From DATJMJ01 sp035503915 (lineage in GTDB: Bacteria; Actinomycetota; Acidimicrobiia; Acidimicrobiales; Palsa-688): DNA of 64,000 nucleotides. A program made the translations under genes and the position numbers. The DNA is taken from the NCBI GenBank assembly GCA_035503915.1, contig DATJSU010000010.1:1-64000 (forward strand). The letters run 5' to 3'. The notes under the pieces were generated by a model that saw only the letters and a program-made list of their open reading frames with translations, was not told the origin of the DNA and did no database searches. Of this stretch, positions 50,106 to 58,299 are shown in pieces; the first letter of the stretch is position 1; each line of letters begins with the position of its first letter.

Positions 50106-53100
50106 ATGTGGCTCGCCCGCGGCCCGAGCACTAGGGCAGGCGACGAGCAGATGCCGGCATTTCCTCCCGCCGGTGGCAATACTTGCCCAATGGCACCAGC
50201 ACCCGAGCGTTGGGCGACCGCCTTCGCCGCGCAGCTGCGGCTCTTGCCCCGGACAGGCGGGGCAGACGGAGCTTACGAGCAGCGGCAGAGGTTCCTCGCT
50301 TCGCTGCCACCTGGCTACCCGGAAGAGACGTCACCGGAGGCGGCCGCACGCGACTGGCAGAAGCTCTTTGCCTTGATGGCACCCCTCGGGGCGGGAAGCG
50401 AACGGAGCCTTGCCCGCTCGGCTCAAAAGATGGCAGCGACCGAAGTACCCGAACAGTCGCCGTTGGCGGCCCGGGTAGGCGCCCTCACGATCTCTCCTTG
50501 CCGAGAGGGAGCGCCAGGTGACTTCCGGCTCCGACGGGCGGGGCTCCAACGCGTCGAAATTTCGGCCCTGGTGCCCGTCTTTCAAAGCTTCGGCCTGGCG
50601 GTCGTCGAAGCGGTCCCGTGGCGCTTCGCTTTCGGCGACGGCGCCCTGGAAGCGTACGTTGACGATTTCGGGGCCCGCCTGGAGGGCCTGGCCGCGAGAG
50701 AGGTGCCCGCGCCCGGCGCCCAAGCTCAACCCGGCGTGCAGCTCGAGGACTTTTCTGACCGGCTCGTAGAAGCAGTGGAGGCCGTGCTTACCGGCAGTTC
50801 CGAGGTTGGGCCGCTCAACCGTTTGGTGCTAACCGCTTCGCTTGGGTGGCGCGACGTCAACCTCCTCAGTGCGTACCTTGCGTACCGCCAGCTCTCGGGG
50901 GGCCCCAGGGCGGCGGAGCACGCCGAGGCGATGGGGCTGTCGCTCACATCGTTCCCAGCCGTGGCGGTCGCGGTCTTGGGGATGTTCAAACGGCGACTGG
51001 TGGAGCCGGACGACGCCGGCGGTCCCGAAGAGGAGCACGAGCTCGAGGAGGCACTGGCGCAGGTCCCAGACCTCGGCCACTACGAACCTTTGCAAGAGGT
51101 CGTTTCTATGGTTCGGGGGACAGTTCGCAGCAGCTGGTCGCTGCTTCGTGAGACGATCTCGCTCAAGTTCGACAGCGGGTCACTGCCGTTCCTCTCCGAG
51201 CCCAAGCCCTGGACCGAGGTTTTTGTGTGGTCACCATCTATCGAGGGGTTTCACTTGCGGTTTGGGCCCGTCGCACGGGGTGGTATCCGCTGGAGCGAGC
51301 GGCGCTCGGACCTGCGCAGCGAGGTGCTCGGGTTAGCGCGCGCTCAGGTGAAGAAGAACAGTTTGATAATCCCGACGGGGGCTAAGGGTGCCTTCGTGGT
51401 GCGCGCGGAGGGCGGCTCGAGCGAGCAAGGCCCGACCGCCTACTCGAAGTTCGTTGCCTCCCTTTTGGATGTCACCGACAACCTTATCGAGGGCGTCCCT
51501 GCCCATCCCAACGGCGTCAAGTGCCTGGACGGCTACGACCCCTACCTCGTTGTCGCAGCCGACAAGGGGACCGCGACCTTCTCCGACTTGGCAAATGAAC
51601 TCAGCGCCAGGCGGTCGTTTTGGCTAGGTGACGCCTTCGCCTCTGGTGGGAGCCACGGCTATGACCATAAAGCTCTTGGGATAACGGCGAGGGGCGCCTG
51701 GCTGGCCGTGCAGCGGCACTTTAGGGCATTGGGCATGGACGCCCAGGCCGACGAGCTCCGAGTCGTCGGCGTCGGCGACATGTCTGGGGATGTTTTCGGT
51801 AATGGCTTGCTGCAAAGCAAGGCGGTGCGCCTCATCGCCGCCTTCGACCACAGGCATATCTTTGTCGACCCCTCGCCGGTCCCAGAGGCCTTCGCCGAAC
51901 GTGGTCGCTTGAGCCAATTGGCTGGCTCATCTTGGGCGGACTATGACCTGGGTACGGCGTCCAAGGGTGCCATTGTCGTGCCCCGGCAAGCCAAACAGGT
52001 TGAGGTCTCAGCTGAGGTTGCCCGTGCACTCGGGGCCGAGCCCGGTACCATGTCGCCGCCGCAACTCGTGCGTGCTGTCCTCCAAGCTCCGGTAGACCTG
52101 ATTTTCTTCGGCGGGATAGGCACTTTTGTAAAGGCACGCGACGAAAGTGACCTGGAAGTCGATGATGCGGACAACGACGAGGTCCGGGTCAGCGCCGAAG
52201 GGCTGAGAGCTCGTGTGATCGCCGAAGGCGCCAACCTCGCCATGACCCAGCGCGCCAGGGTCGCCTACTCCCGCCGAGGCGGGCGAGTCAACACGGACTT
52301 CGTTGACAATGCGGCGGGCGTTGCCATGTCCGACCGAGAGGTCAACTTGAAGATCCTCCTCGGGCCTGCGATATCGCAAGGTCGTTTGGACGCAGGCGAG
52401 CGGGACAGGCTGCTGGCCGAGGCGGGCGAGGCGGCGGCAGAGGCTGTACTTGCCCAGGTAGCGGGGGGGATCATCTCGCTAGACATGGCCGCAGCAACAA
52501 GCGCAGGCGACCTGCTCGTCTACGGCTCGCTCATCGACAACCTGGGGAGCTCCGGCTTGCTCGAGCGCTCGGTGGAGGACCTCCCTGGCGCCGAGGAGCT
52601 GGAACGTCGCGCTCAAGCTGGCGCGGGGTTGAGCCGCCCCGAACTAGCCGTCGTGGCAGCATATGCCCGAAGCGCACTGGCGCGGTCGGTGCAGGGTTCG
52701 CCGCTGCCCGGCCGCCCGGAAGTTTCCGGCTTGGCGGAAAGCTATTTCCCGTTCGCGTTTCGAGAGCTTTACCCCGACCTGGTGAAAGGCCACCCGCTTC
52801 TCCCACAGATCGTCTGCTCGCAATTAGCCAACGAAGTCATAAGGCAAATGGGGCCCGTGTGGGCTTATGAGGTCTCCAATGAGCTCGGGTGTGAACTGTG
52901 GCAGGCTGCCGCTGCGTTCTATCGAGCTTCCGAGGTGCTCGGCGCCTCAAGCTTGGTGGGCGAGGTCGACCTGTTGGCGAGCAATCTGCCAATGGATGGA
53001 GAAATCTCGTTACGGCTGATGATTGCTTCAGCCGTTGGCCGCCTCGCCCGCTGGTACATGCGCTGGGAAAGCCAGGCAACTCGAGACGGCGGAGTTTTCG

Positions 53101-53681
53101 GCGAAGCTCCCGTCGCCGGGAGCTTCGCCGAACATGCCGCGCTGAGAGCGGAGCTTTCCAAAGAGCTCGGCAGCCCTGCCTCGAGCGAGCACCACGCGCT
53201 CACGCGCCTTGGAGTGCCAGAAGACGTCGCAGTGCGGGCCGCGCGGCTGCGAGACCTTGCATGCCTCGGTGAGGTCGGTCAGGTTGTCCTGTCGGCGCGC
53301 CGGCCCGTCGGCGTCGCTGTCGGCGCGTGGCGCGCCCTGGACGCAACCATGTCCCTTGGCAAGGTCTCCGCGCTCTTGGCGCGCTGGCCAAGCCCGACCC
53401 GCTGGGAACGCTGGCAGCTCCACTTGTTGAACGACAAGGTCGAAGAGCTCCGCGCTCGGGCTGTCGAGGAGGCCGTTGCAACCTTTCCGGATGGCAGCGG
53501 AGAGCAGGCGGCGGCCAGCTGGCTGCGTGGGAGGTCGGCGACGATAGCGAGGGCTCGACCGCTTGTAGAGGACCTGCTCGAGGACCACCGCTTGGCCGCC
53601 GCTGGCTCGCGAGGGGCCGACATCTCACTGGCGGCCGTCGCCGTCGCCGCCCTTGAGGCTGTTGTCCGAAAAAGAGCATAA
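50106..53681 (+). CDS. NAD-specific glutamate dehydrogenase, large type, lacking the long N-terminus
   Basis: Up to 1191 residues related to the ~1600-residue NAD-glutamate dehydrogenases of Streptomyces and proteobacteria, which deaminate glutamate to 2-oxoglutarate. The catalytic core is clear: FVWSPSIEGFHLRFGPVARGGIRWSERRSD and VKKNSLIIPTGAKGAFVV (in parts), GGSHGYDHKALGITARGAW, VVGVGDMSGDVFGNGLL, PVDLIFFGGIGTFVKA and RVIAEGANLAMTQ. Homology starts about 450 residues into the large enzymes, so the ACT-domain region is missing. The C-terminal helical domain is present. Start uncertain: ATG 50106, 50151 or 50190, none with a strong ribosome site. Confidence 0.88.
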   Translation: MWLARGPSTRAGDEQMPAFPPAGGNTCPMAPAPERWATAFAAQLRLLPRTGGADGAYEQRQRFLASLPPGYPEETSPEAAARDWQKLFALMAPLGAGSERSLARSAQKMAATEVPEQSPLAARVGALTISPCREGAPGDFRLRRAGLQRVEISALVPVFQSFGLAVVEAVPWRFAFGDGALEAYVDDFGARLEGLAAREVPAPGAQAQPGVQLEDFSDRLVEAVEAVLTGSSEVGPLNRLVLTASLGWRDVNLLSAYLAYRQLSGGPRAAEHAEAMGLSLTSFPAVAVAVLGMFKRRLVEPDDAGGPEEEHELEEALAQVPDLGHYEPLQEVVSMVRGTVRSSWSLLRETISLKFDSGSLPFLSEPKPWTEVFVWSPSIEGFHLRFGPVARGGIRWSERRSDLRSEVLGLARAQVKKNSLIIPTGAKGAFVVRAEGGSSEQGPTAYSKFVASLLDVTDNLIEGVPAHPNGVKCLDGYDPYLVVAADKGTATFSDLANELSARRSFWLGDAFASGGSHGYDHKALGITARGAWLAVQRHFRALGMDAQADELRVVGVGDMSGDVFGNGLLQSKAVRLIAAFDHRHIFVDPSPVPEAFAERGRLSQLAGSSWADYDLGTASKGAIVVPRQAKQVEVSAEVARALGAEPGTMSPPQLVRAVLQAPVDLIFFGGIGTFVKARDESDLEVDDADNDEVRVSAEGLRARVIAEGANLAMTQRARVAYSRRGGRVNTDFVDNAAGVAMSDREVNLKILLGPAISQGRLDAGERDRLLAEAGEAAAEAVLAQVAGGIISLDMAAATSAGDLLVYGSLIDNLGSSGLLERSVEDLPGAEELERRAQAGAGLSRPELAVVAAYARSALARSVQGSPLPGRPEVSGLAESYFPFAFRELYPDLVKGHPLLPQIVCSQLANEVIRQMGPVWAYEVSNELGCELWQAAAAFYRASEVLGASSLVGEVDLLASNLPMDGEISLRLMIASAVGRLARWYMRWESQATRDGGVFGEAPVAGSFAEHAALRAELSKELGSPASSEHHALTRLGVPEDVAVRAARLRDLACLGEVGQVVLSARRPVGVAVGAWRALDATMSLGKVSALLARWPSPTRWERWQLHLLNDKVEELRARAVEEAVATFPDGSGEQAAASWLRGRSATIARARPLVEDLLEDHRLAAAGSRGADISLAAVAVAALEAVVRKRA

Positions 53682-53692
53682 GAATGTAAAGC

Positions 53693-54175
53693 GTGAAGAT
53701 CGCCATCGCCAATGACCATGCCGGTTACGAGCTCAAGGTGGCAGTGACGAAGCACCTTCAGGGGCTCGGCCACGAGGTCGAAGACCTCGGTTCACATGGG
53801 ACCGAACCGGTGGACTACCCGCCCTACTGTGCCGCGTGCGCGAGGCGAGTGGTCGGGGGCTCCGCTGAGGTGGGCATAGTCATCGGGGGTTCGGGCCAGG
53901 GCGAGCAAATCTCGGCCAACAAGGTGCACGGCACGCGTGCGGCGCTGTGCCATGACGAGTACACGGCGAGGCTTGCCCGCCAGCACAACGACGCAAATGT
54001 TCTCGCAATGGGAGCGCGCATACTGGCCACCGAGCTCGCTTTCGACGTGGTGGACGTCTTCTTGACGACGGCGTTCCAAGGCGGCCGTCACCAAGCACGG
54101 ATCGACGAAGTCCGCGAAATAGAGCTCGAGGAAGCTCGCAAATGGGCAGCTGCGCAGGAGAGCGGCGCCCGGTAG
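53693..54175 (+). CDS. rpiB: Ribose-5-phosphate isomerase B
   Basis: A 160-residue RpiB interconverting ribose 5-phosphate and ribulose 5-phosphate. Opening IAIANDHAGYELK, then VDYPPYC and GIVIGGSGQGEQISANKV. The position of the catalytic cysteine of E. coli RpiB (CGTG) is Gly-Ser here and the Glu of GEQ is present, as in the Mycobacterium tuberculosis enzyme where Glu is the base. GTG 53693 lies 11 bases after the glutamate dehydrogenase stop. The related sugar-3-phosphate isomerases (LacAB) are less similar. Confidence 0.9.
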   Translation: MKIAIANDHAGYELKVAVTKHLQGLGHEVEDLGSHGTEPVDYPPYCAACARRVVGGSAEVGIVIGGSGQGEQISANKVHGTRAALCHDEYTARLARQHNDANVLAMGARILATELAFDVVDVFLTTAFQGGRHQARIDEVREIELEEARKWAAAQESGAR

Positions 54176-54195
54176 TTGGCTACTAGACCAGCAAA

Positions 54196-55428
54196 GTGAT
54201 CAGTATTGGGCACGAAATCCCCGAGCCAGCGGAGACCTCGTTCGCCGACCGTGGGCTCAAGCTTCACGGCCTCGAGCTGGTCAGGGTTGGGCTGCCGCTA
54301 AGAGATCCTTGGACGACTGCCGCGGGAGCGTTCAGGGTGCGGGACAGCCTCCTTGTCCGTGTCGTGCTGGAAGTGCTGGGTGACGGCGAAGGGGGCGAAC
54401 AAATCGAGGGGTGGGGCGAGTGCGGCGCGCTCCCCGCCCCGAGCTACAGCTCGGAGTACACCGAGGAGGCGGCCCGAGTATCTGTGGACCGCTTGGTGCC
54501 TGCCCTGGCGGGAGGGGGTGTGGCCCGAGCGTGCGAGGTCATCGGCGCGCTCAGCGCGACCAAGGGCCACAACATGGCAAAAACGGCCTTCGAAGGCGCC
54601 TTCTTAGACGCTGAGTTGCAGGCGGCGGGCCGTTCGCTGGCAAGTTACTTGGCAAGTGCCAGCCGGGCGCGAGGCGGGCAACGCACCCGGGTGACAGCGG
54701 GCGTTGCCGTCGGATTGGCGCCAAGCCTCGGAGAGCTCGTCGAGCAAGTGGGCGGTTGGGTGGCGCAGGGCTATAAGCGCGTAAAGCTGAAAATCCGGCC
54801 TGGGCAGGACATGGAGGTCGTCGCCGCGGTGCGCGAGAGATGGCCGGACCTCGTGCTTGCTGCCGACGCGAATGGGACCTACGCGGCCATTCCATTTGAC
54901 GAAGCGGTCGGCTCTCTGCGGGCGCTCGAGCCGTTCGGCCTGGTCTGCGTGGAGCAACCACTGGCAGACGACGACCTTTTGGGCCACGCTGAACTTGCCA
55001 GGCGCACCGAGTTGCCGATTTCCCTCGATGAGGCGTTGAGCTCGCTCAGCATGCTCGCTGCTGCCCTGCGCCTAGGGGCTTGCTCGGTGGCCAACATCAA
55101 GGCGGGGCGCCTCGGTGGCTACTTGGAAGCAGTAAAAGCTCATGACCTTTGCAACGAACAGGGGGTGCCCGTGTTTTGCGGGGGCCTGGTGGAAACCGGC
55201 GTTGCGAGAGCGGCCAACGTCGCTCTCGCTGCGCTCCCGAACTTCAAGCTCCCAGGTGACCTTTCTGCCAGTGGGCGTTTCTTCGAGATGGACCTCACAA
55301 GCACTATGGCGCTGGGCCCGGACGGGGCGATAGCCGTACCCGAGGGGCCAGGCCTGGGCGTCTCGGTGGACACCTCGGCTATCGCATCGTTTGCGACCTG
55401 GCGGCTGTGGTGCCCCGTCGGCGGGTAG
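54196..55428 (+). CDS. menC: o-Succinylbenzoate synthase-like enolase-superfamily enzyme
   Basis: A 410-residue member of the MenC/N-acylamino-acid racemase branch. From about residue 20 LKLHGLELVRVGLPLRDPWTTA, GWGECGALPAPSYSSEYTEEA, the first lysine pair in KRVKLKIRPG, metal ligands in LAADANGTY, VCVEQPLA and ISLDEALSS, then the second lysine in ANIKAGRLGGYLEA and the FCGGLVETGVARAANVAL motif. MenC makes o-succinylbenzoate for menaquinone; close relatives racemise N-acyl amino acids, and sequence cannot separate them. No other men gene is adjacent. Confidence 0.82.
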   Translation: MISIGHEIPEPAETSFADRGLKLHGLELVRVGLPLRDPWTTAAGAFRVRDSLLVRVVLEVLGDGEGGEQIEGWGECGALPAPSYSSEYTEEAARVSVDRLVPALAGGGVARACEVIGALSATKGHNMAKTAFEGAFLDAELQAAGRSLASYLASASRARGGQRTRVTAGVAVGLAPSLGELVEQVGGWVAQGYKRVKLKIRPGQDMEVVAAVRERWPDLVLAADANGTYAAIPFDEAVGSLRALEPFGLVCVEQPLADDDLLGHAELARRTELPISLDEALSSLSMLAAALRLGACSVANIKAGRLGGYLEAVKAHDLCNEQGVPVFCGGLVETGVARAANVALAALPNFKLPGDLSASGRFFEMDLTSTMALGPDGAIAVPEGPGLGVSVDTSAIASFATWRLWCPVGG

Positions 55429-55455
55429 TCGCTCCCCCGCGCTACGTTGCCTTCG

Positions 55456-56748
55456 ATGACCTTGCCGCTCTGGGGCTCGCAACCGGCACAGGGTGGGCGC
55501 GCATTTAAGGAGCCGCCGCGTCGTTTGAGCCTTGTGCGCCTTGCCGCAGAGATCGCTCGATCGCTGTCTGGTATTGGCCAGGTCGCAGTGGAGGGGGAGG
55601 TGTACAGGCCGCAGACGTCCAAGGGTGGGTGGGTGTACTTCGTCCTCCGGGAGCGCGCCGCGCAGGTGCCGGTGGTTTGCCCGGCACGCAACGCTCGTCG
55701 CTGCCGAGCAGTCCCAGGGGAGCGAGTAGTCGTTGTAGGGGCCCTGGTCTGGGGCAACGAGCGCGGTCAGCTGGTACTCGAGGCGGACGAGGTGAGCCCC
55801 GTCGGCGAGGGTGCTATGGCCGCCATGATCGCCGAGTCGCGCGCACGCCTCGCCGCCGAGGGGCTGATCGATCGCCCGCGCCGCACCATCCCCCGCTTGC
55901 CGGAAGCGATTGGCGTCATTTGTGGCACCGACGCCGCCGTTCGTAAAGACATCGAGTCGGTCGTTGCGGCGCGCTTTCCTGGTTATCCCGTTGTGTTCGA
56001 GGAAACGACAGTCAGCGGGCCCGGCGCAGCGCCTTGCATCACGGAGGCGCTGGCGCAGCTCGTTGCGAAACCGGGAGTCGAGGTGGTGGTGCTCGCGCGG
56101 GGCGGCGGCGACGCGACCGCCCTGCTCCCTTGGAGTGACGAAGAGCTCTGTCGTGCCGTTGCGACCTCGCCTCTCCCGGTTGTCTCGGCGATCGGGCACG
56201 AGTCGGACCGTCCCCTTTGCGACGAGGTCGCCGATCTTCGTTGCGGGACGCCTTCCCTCGCCGCGCACGCAGTGGTCCCCGATCGGGCGGCGCTCGAGGG
56301 CGAGCTCGCGGTGCTCTTCGAAGTTGCTGCTAGGGAGGTCCAGGCAAGGAGGAGTTCGAGCCGCGAACGGCTCAAGAGAGCCGGCGTGGCCGGTGCTCTT
56401 GCGACTGGGCTTTCTCGGGCGCACGTCAGGCTGGAAAGGGCCGAAGAGCGGCTGAGCTGGGCGCACCCCCAGGGCGCCGCGCGAGCTGGTAGGCAGCGCC
56501 TCTCAGTGTGTGATTGGCGCCGGCCTGTCCAGGCCCAGCTCCGTACTAGCGAGGAGCGGTTGAACGCGCTCTACCGGCACGCGCACAGCCTTTCGCCGCA
56601 ACGAGTCATCGAGCGCGGCTTTGCCGTTGTGAGGCGCTTTGACGGTTCGGTCGTGAGAAGCCCTGACCAGGTCCAGGCGGGGGAGCGACTGGCGCTGACC
56701 GTCGCTGGGGGCGAGATCGGTGCCGTCGTTGAGGTGGGGCGTGAGTGA
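55456..56748 (+). CDS. xseA: Exodeoxyribonuclease VII large subunit
   Basis: A 430-residue XseA. N-terminal OB-fold (LSGIGQVAVEGEVYRPQTSKGGWVYFVLR), then the nuclease domain: GVICGTDAAVRKDIESVVAARFPG, VVVLARGGGDATALLPWSDEELCRAV and PVVSAIGHESDRPLCDEVAD with LRCGTPSLAAH, followed by helical arms and the C-terminal RVIERGFAVVRR strand. The typical TPSxAA motif is GTPSLAAH here. ATG 55456 preferred to TTG 55447. The small subunit gene overlaps its end by eight bases. Confidence 0.93.
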   Translation: MTLPLWGSQPAQGGRAFKEPPRRLSLVRLAAEIARSLSGIGQVAVEGEVYRPQTSKGGWVYFVLRERAAQVPVVCPARNARRCRAVPGERVVVVGALVWGNERGQLVLEADEVSPVGEGAMAAMIAESRARLAAEGLIDRPRRTIPRLPEAIGVICGTDAAVRKDIESVVAARFPGYPVVFEETTVSGPGAAPCITEALAQLVAKPGVEVVVLARGGGDATALLPWSDEELCRAVATSPLPVVSAIGHESDRPLCDEVADLRCGTPSLAAHAVVPDRAALEGELAVLFEVAAREVQARRSSSRERLKRAGVAGALATGLSRAHVRLERAEERLSWAHPQGAARAGRQRLSVCDWRRPVQAQLRTSEERLNALYRHAHSLSPQRVIERGFAVVRRFDGSVVRSPDQVQAGERLALTVAGGEIGAVVEVGRE

Positions 56749-57001
56749 GCGCGGAGGGGTTGAAGCCGGCCCCGCGCTTTTCAACCCGGAGCTGTCGGGA
56801 GTGGAGGGACCACTCGAGAAGCTCAGTTTCGAGGAGCTCCTTGCGGCCCTGGAGAGGGTTACGTCACGGCTGGCGAGCGGGGAGCTCGGCATCGAGGTTG
56901 CGGCAGACCTTTACGAGCAGGCAGAAATCTTGCACGCAGCGGCGCAGGCGCGCTTGGCCGCGGTCGAAGCACGCATCGAGCGGATGCGCGCCCAGCCCTA
57001 G
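56741..57001 (+). CDS. xseB: Exodeoxyribonuclease VII small subunit
   Basis: An 86-residue XseB. After a short variable start the conserved helix pair reads LSFEELLAALERVTSRLASGELGIEVAADLYEQAE (quoted in parts: LSFEELLAALERV and LASGELGIEVAADLYEQ), as in all XseB proteins. GTG 56741 overlaps the xseA stop. It ends in four bases of overlap with the convergent metallophosphoesterase gene. Confidence 0.92.
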   Translation: MSERGGVEAGPALFNPELSGVEGPLEKLSFEELLAALERVTSRLASGELGIEVAADLYEQAEILHAAAQARLAAVEARIERMRAQP

Positions 57002-58299
57002 CCGCGAGCACCGACGTCGCCCCACTCGACCGTGAAGCAGCGGTCCGCAAGGGAGCCCGGCGACCAACGTCCCCATTGCCCGTTGACCGCCCGACGTGTG
57101 GCTTCTGTCCAAGAGAGCACGTCAGGACGAGCGGTCCGGCGGACGACCTGGACAATGCCGCCCTCATAAACGCGGTACCCAGCCCAAACCCCCGGGTAGT
57201 CCTTCGTCGAGCCGACCTCGCTGATCACTACCGGCCCGAAGCCGTAGCGCCTGTTGCGGTGGCGGTGCCCGCAGGTCACAAAGGAGCTCGGTTGCGCGGC
57301 GGCGAGAGACCGGAGCAGCAGGCGGCTCTCGCGCCAAGGCACTCCCGGCGGGTAGACCGTCGGGTACGAGTGCATTTCGGGAGGATGGTGAAGTGCGATC
57401 CATGCTCCGGCGCCGTTGCCCGCCTCGGCGCTCCCGGCCGCCAGCGAAACAACCTCGCGGCTCATCTCTGGGGGGAGTTGCCCGCGGTGGTTGTGGGGGT
57501 CGCCGTGGACGGTATTGACAAGTACCAGGCGCAGGCCCGGGAGGTCGCGGGCGGTGGGGTGCCAGGGGACCGACATGCCGTGCTTCTCGAAGATCGCGCG
57601 CACGTCGACACCGAACTTGTTGTCGTGGTTGCCGAGCAATACCTCTACTGGGATGGGGCTTCTCGCCAGCAGCCGCGCAACGTCGCGCACCTCGGCGGCG
57701 ACGGTTTGGCGCGTGAGGTCCCCCTTGACTACCAGGAGCTGCGCGCCCCAGGCGACCGCCTCGTCGATCGCAGCCTCGAGCGCGCGCGCGGGGTAGGCGG
57801 CGGGAGCGTGAGGGTTGGAGCCGTCGAGCAGACCCTCGCTTGGGTCGTGGATCCGCCCGAGCACGCCGAAGAACTTCTCGCCGACGTGCAGGTCACTGAT
57901 GGTTGCGAACTGACATAGCAACCGGCCTTGAGGCGCCTTGAGAGTGCGGAAGCGCGCTGCGAGAAAGCGCGGGGCTCCTCGTGCGCTTGCCACGACGTCG
58001 TAGGTCGTGCCTGGTAGAAGACCTTCGACGACCGCCGAGCCGGGGCCCCCGGGCAAGCCGCTGTCCAGTGCGCGCCGCCGCGCTCCACCCGGCGGAGGTA
58101 TGCCTTTTGGGCCGAGCAAGCTCAGCGCGAGCTCTGCCTTTGGCGTGGCAGCGGGTTGGAGGACAGAACCGCCGATCTCGAGGCGTAGCAGCTCCGGAGG
58201 CGAAGCGCGCCAAGTCAGCTGCACTGAACTTTCGTCAGTGGCGAAGACGTGGAGGGGCCAGGGGGGCTCCCCCGAACCAAGGCGCGGGAGGGACCTCAC
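56998..58299 (-). CDS. Metallophosphoesterase with N-terminal fibronectin-III-like domain
   Basis: A 433-residue protein. The N-terminal ~120 residues form a beta-sandwich like the purple-acid-phosphatase N-domain (PLHVFATDESSVQLTWRASPP, GLLPGTTYDVVA). The calcineurin-type phosphoesterase follows with ISDLHVGEKF, VVKGDLTRQ, LLGNHDNKF, ALHHPPEM and TCGHRHRNRRYG, the complete dinuclear metal site. Substrate unknown; nucleotides, phosphodiesters or a cell-wall intermediate are all possible. No signal peptide. Its GTG overlaps the pepN stop, so it is co-transcribed with pepN. Confidence 0.85.
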   Translation of the reverse strand: MRSLPRLGSGEPPWPLHVFATDESSVQLTWRASPPELLRLEIGGSVLQPAATPKAELALSLLGPKGIPPPGGARRRALDSGLPGGPGSAVVEGLLPGTTYDVVASARGAPRFLAARFRTLKAPQGRLLCQFATISDLHVGEKFFGVLGRIHDPSEGLLDGSNPHAPAAYPARALEAAIDEAVAWGAQLLVVKGDLTRQTVAAEVRDVARLLARSPIPVEVLLGNHDNKFGVDVRAIFEKHGMSVPWHPTARDLPGLRLVLVNTVHGDPHNHRGQLPPEMSREVVSLAAGSAEAGNGAGAWIALHHPPEMHSYPTVYPPGVPWRESRLLLRSLAAAQPSSFVTCGHRHRNRRYGFGPVVISEVGSTKDYPGVWAGYRVYEGGIVQVVRRTARPDVLSWTEATRRAVNGQWGRWSPGSLADRCFTVEWGDVGARG

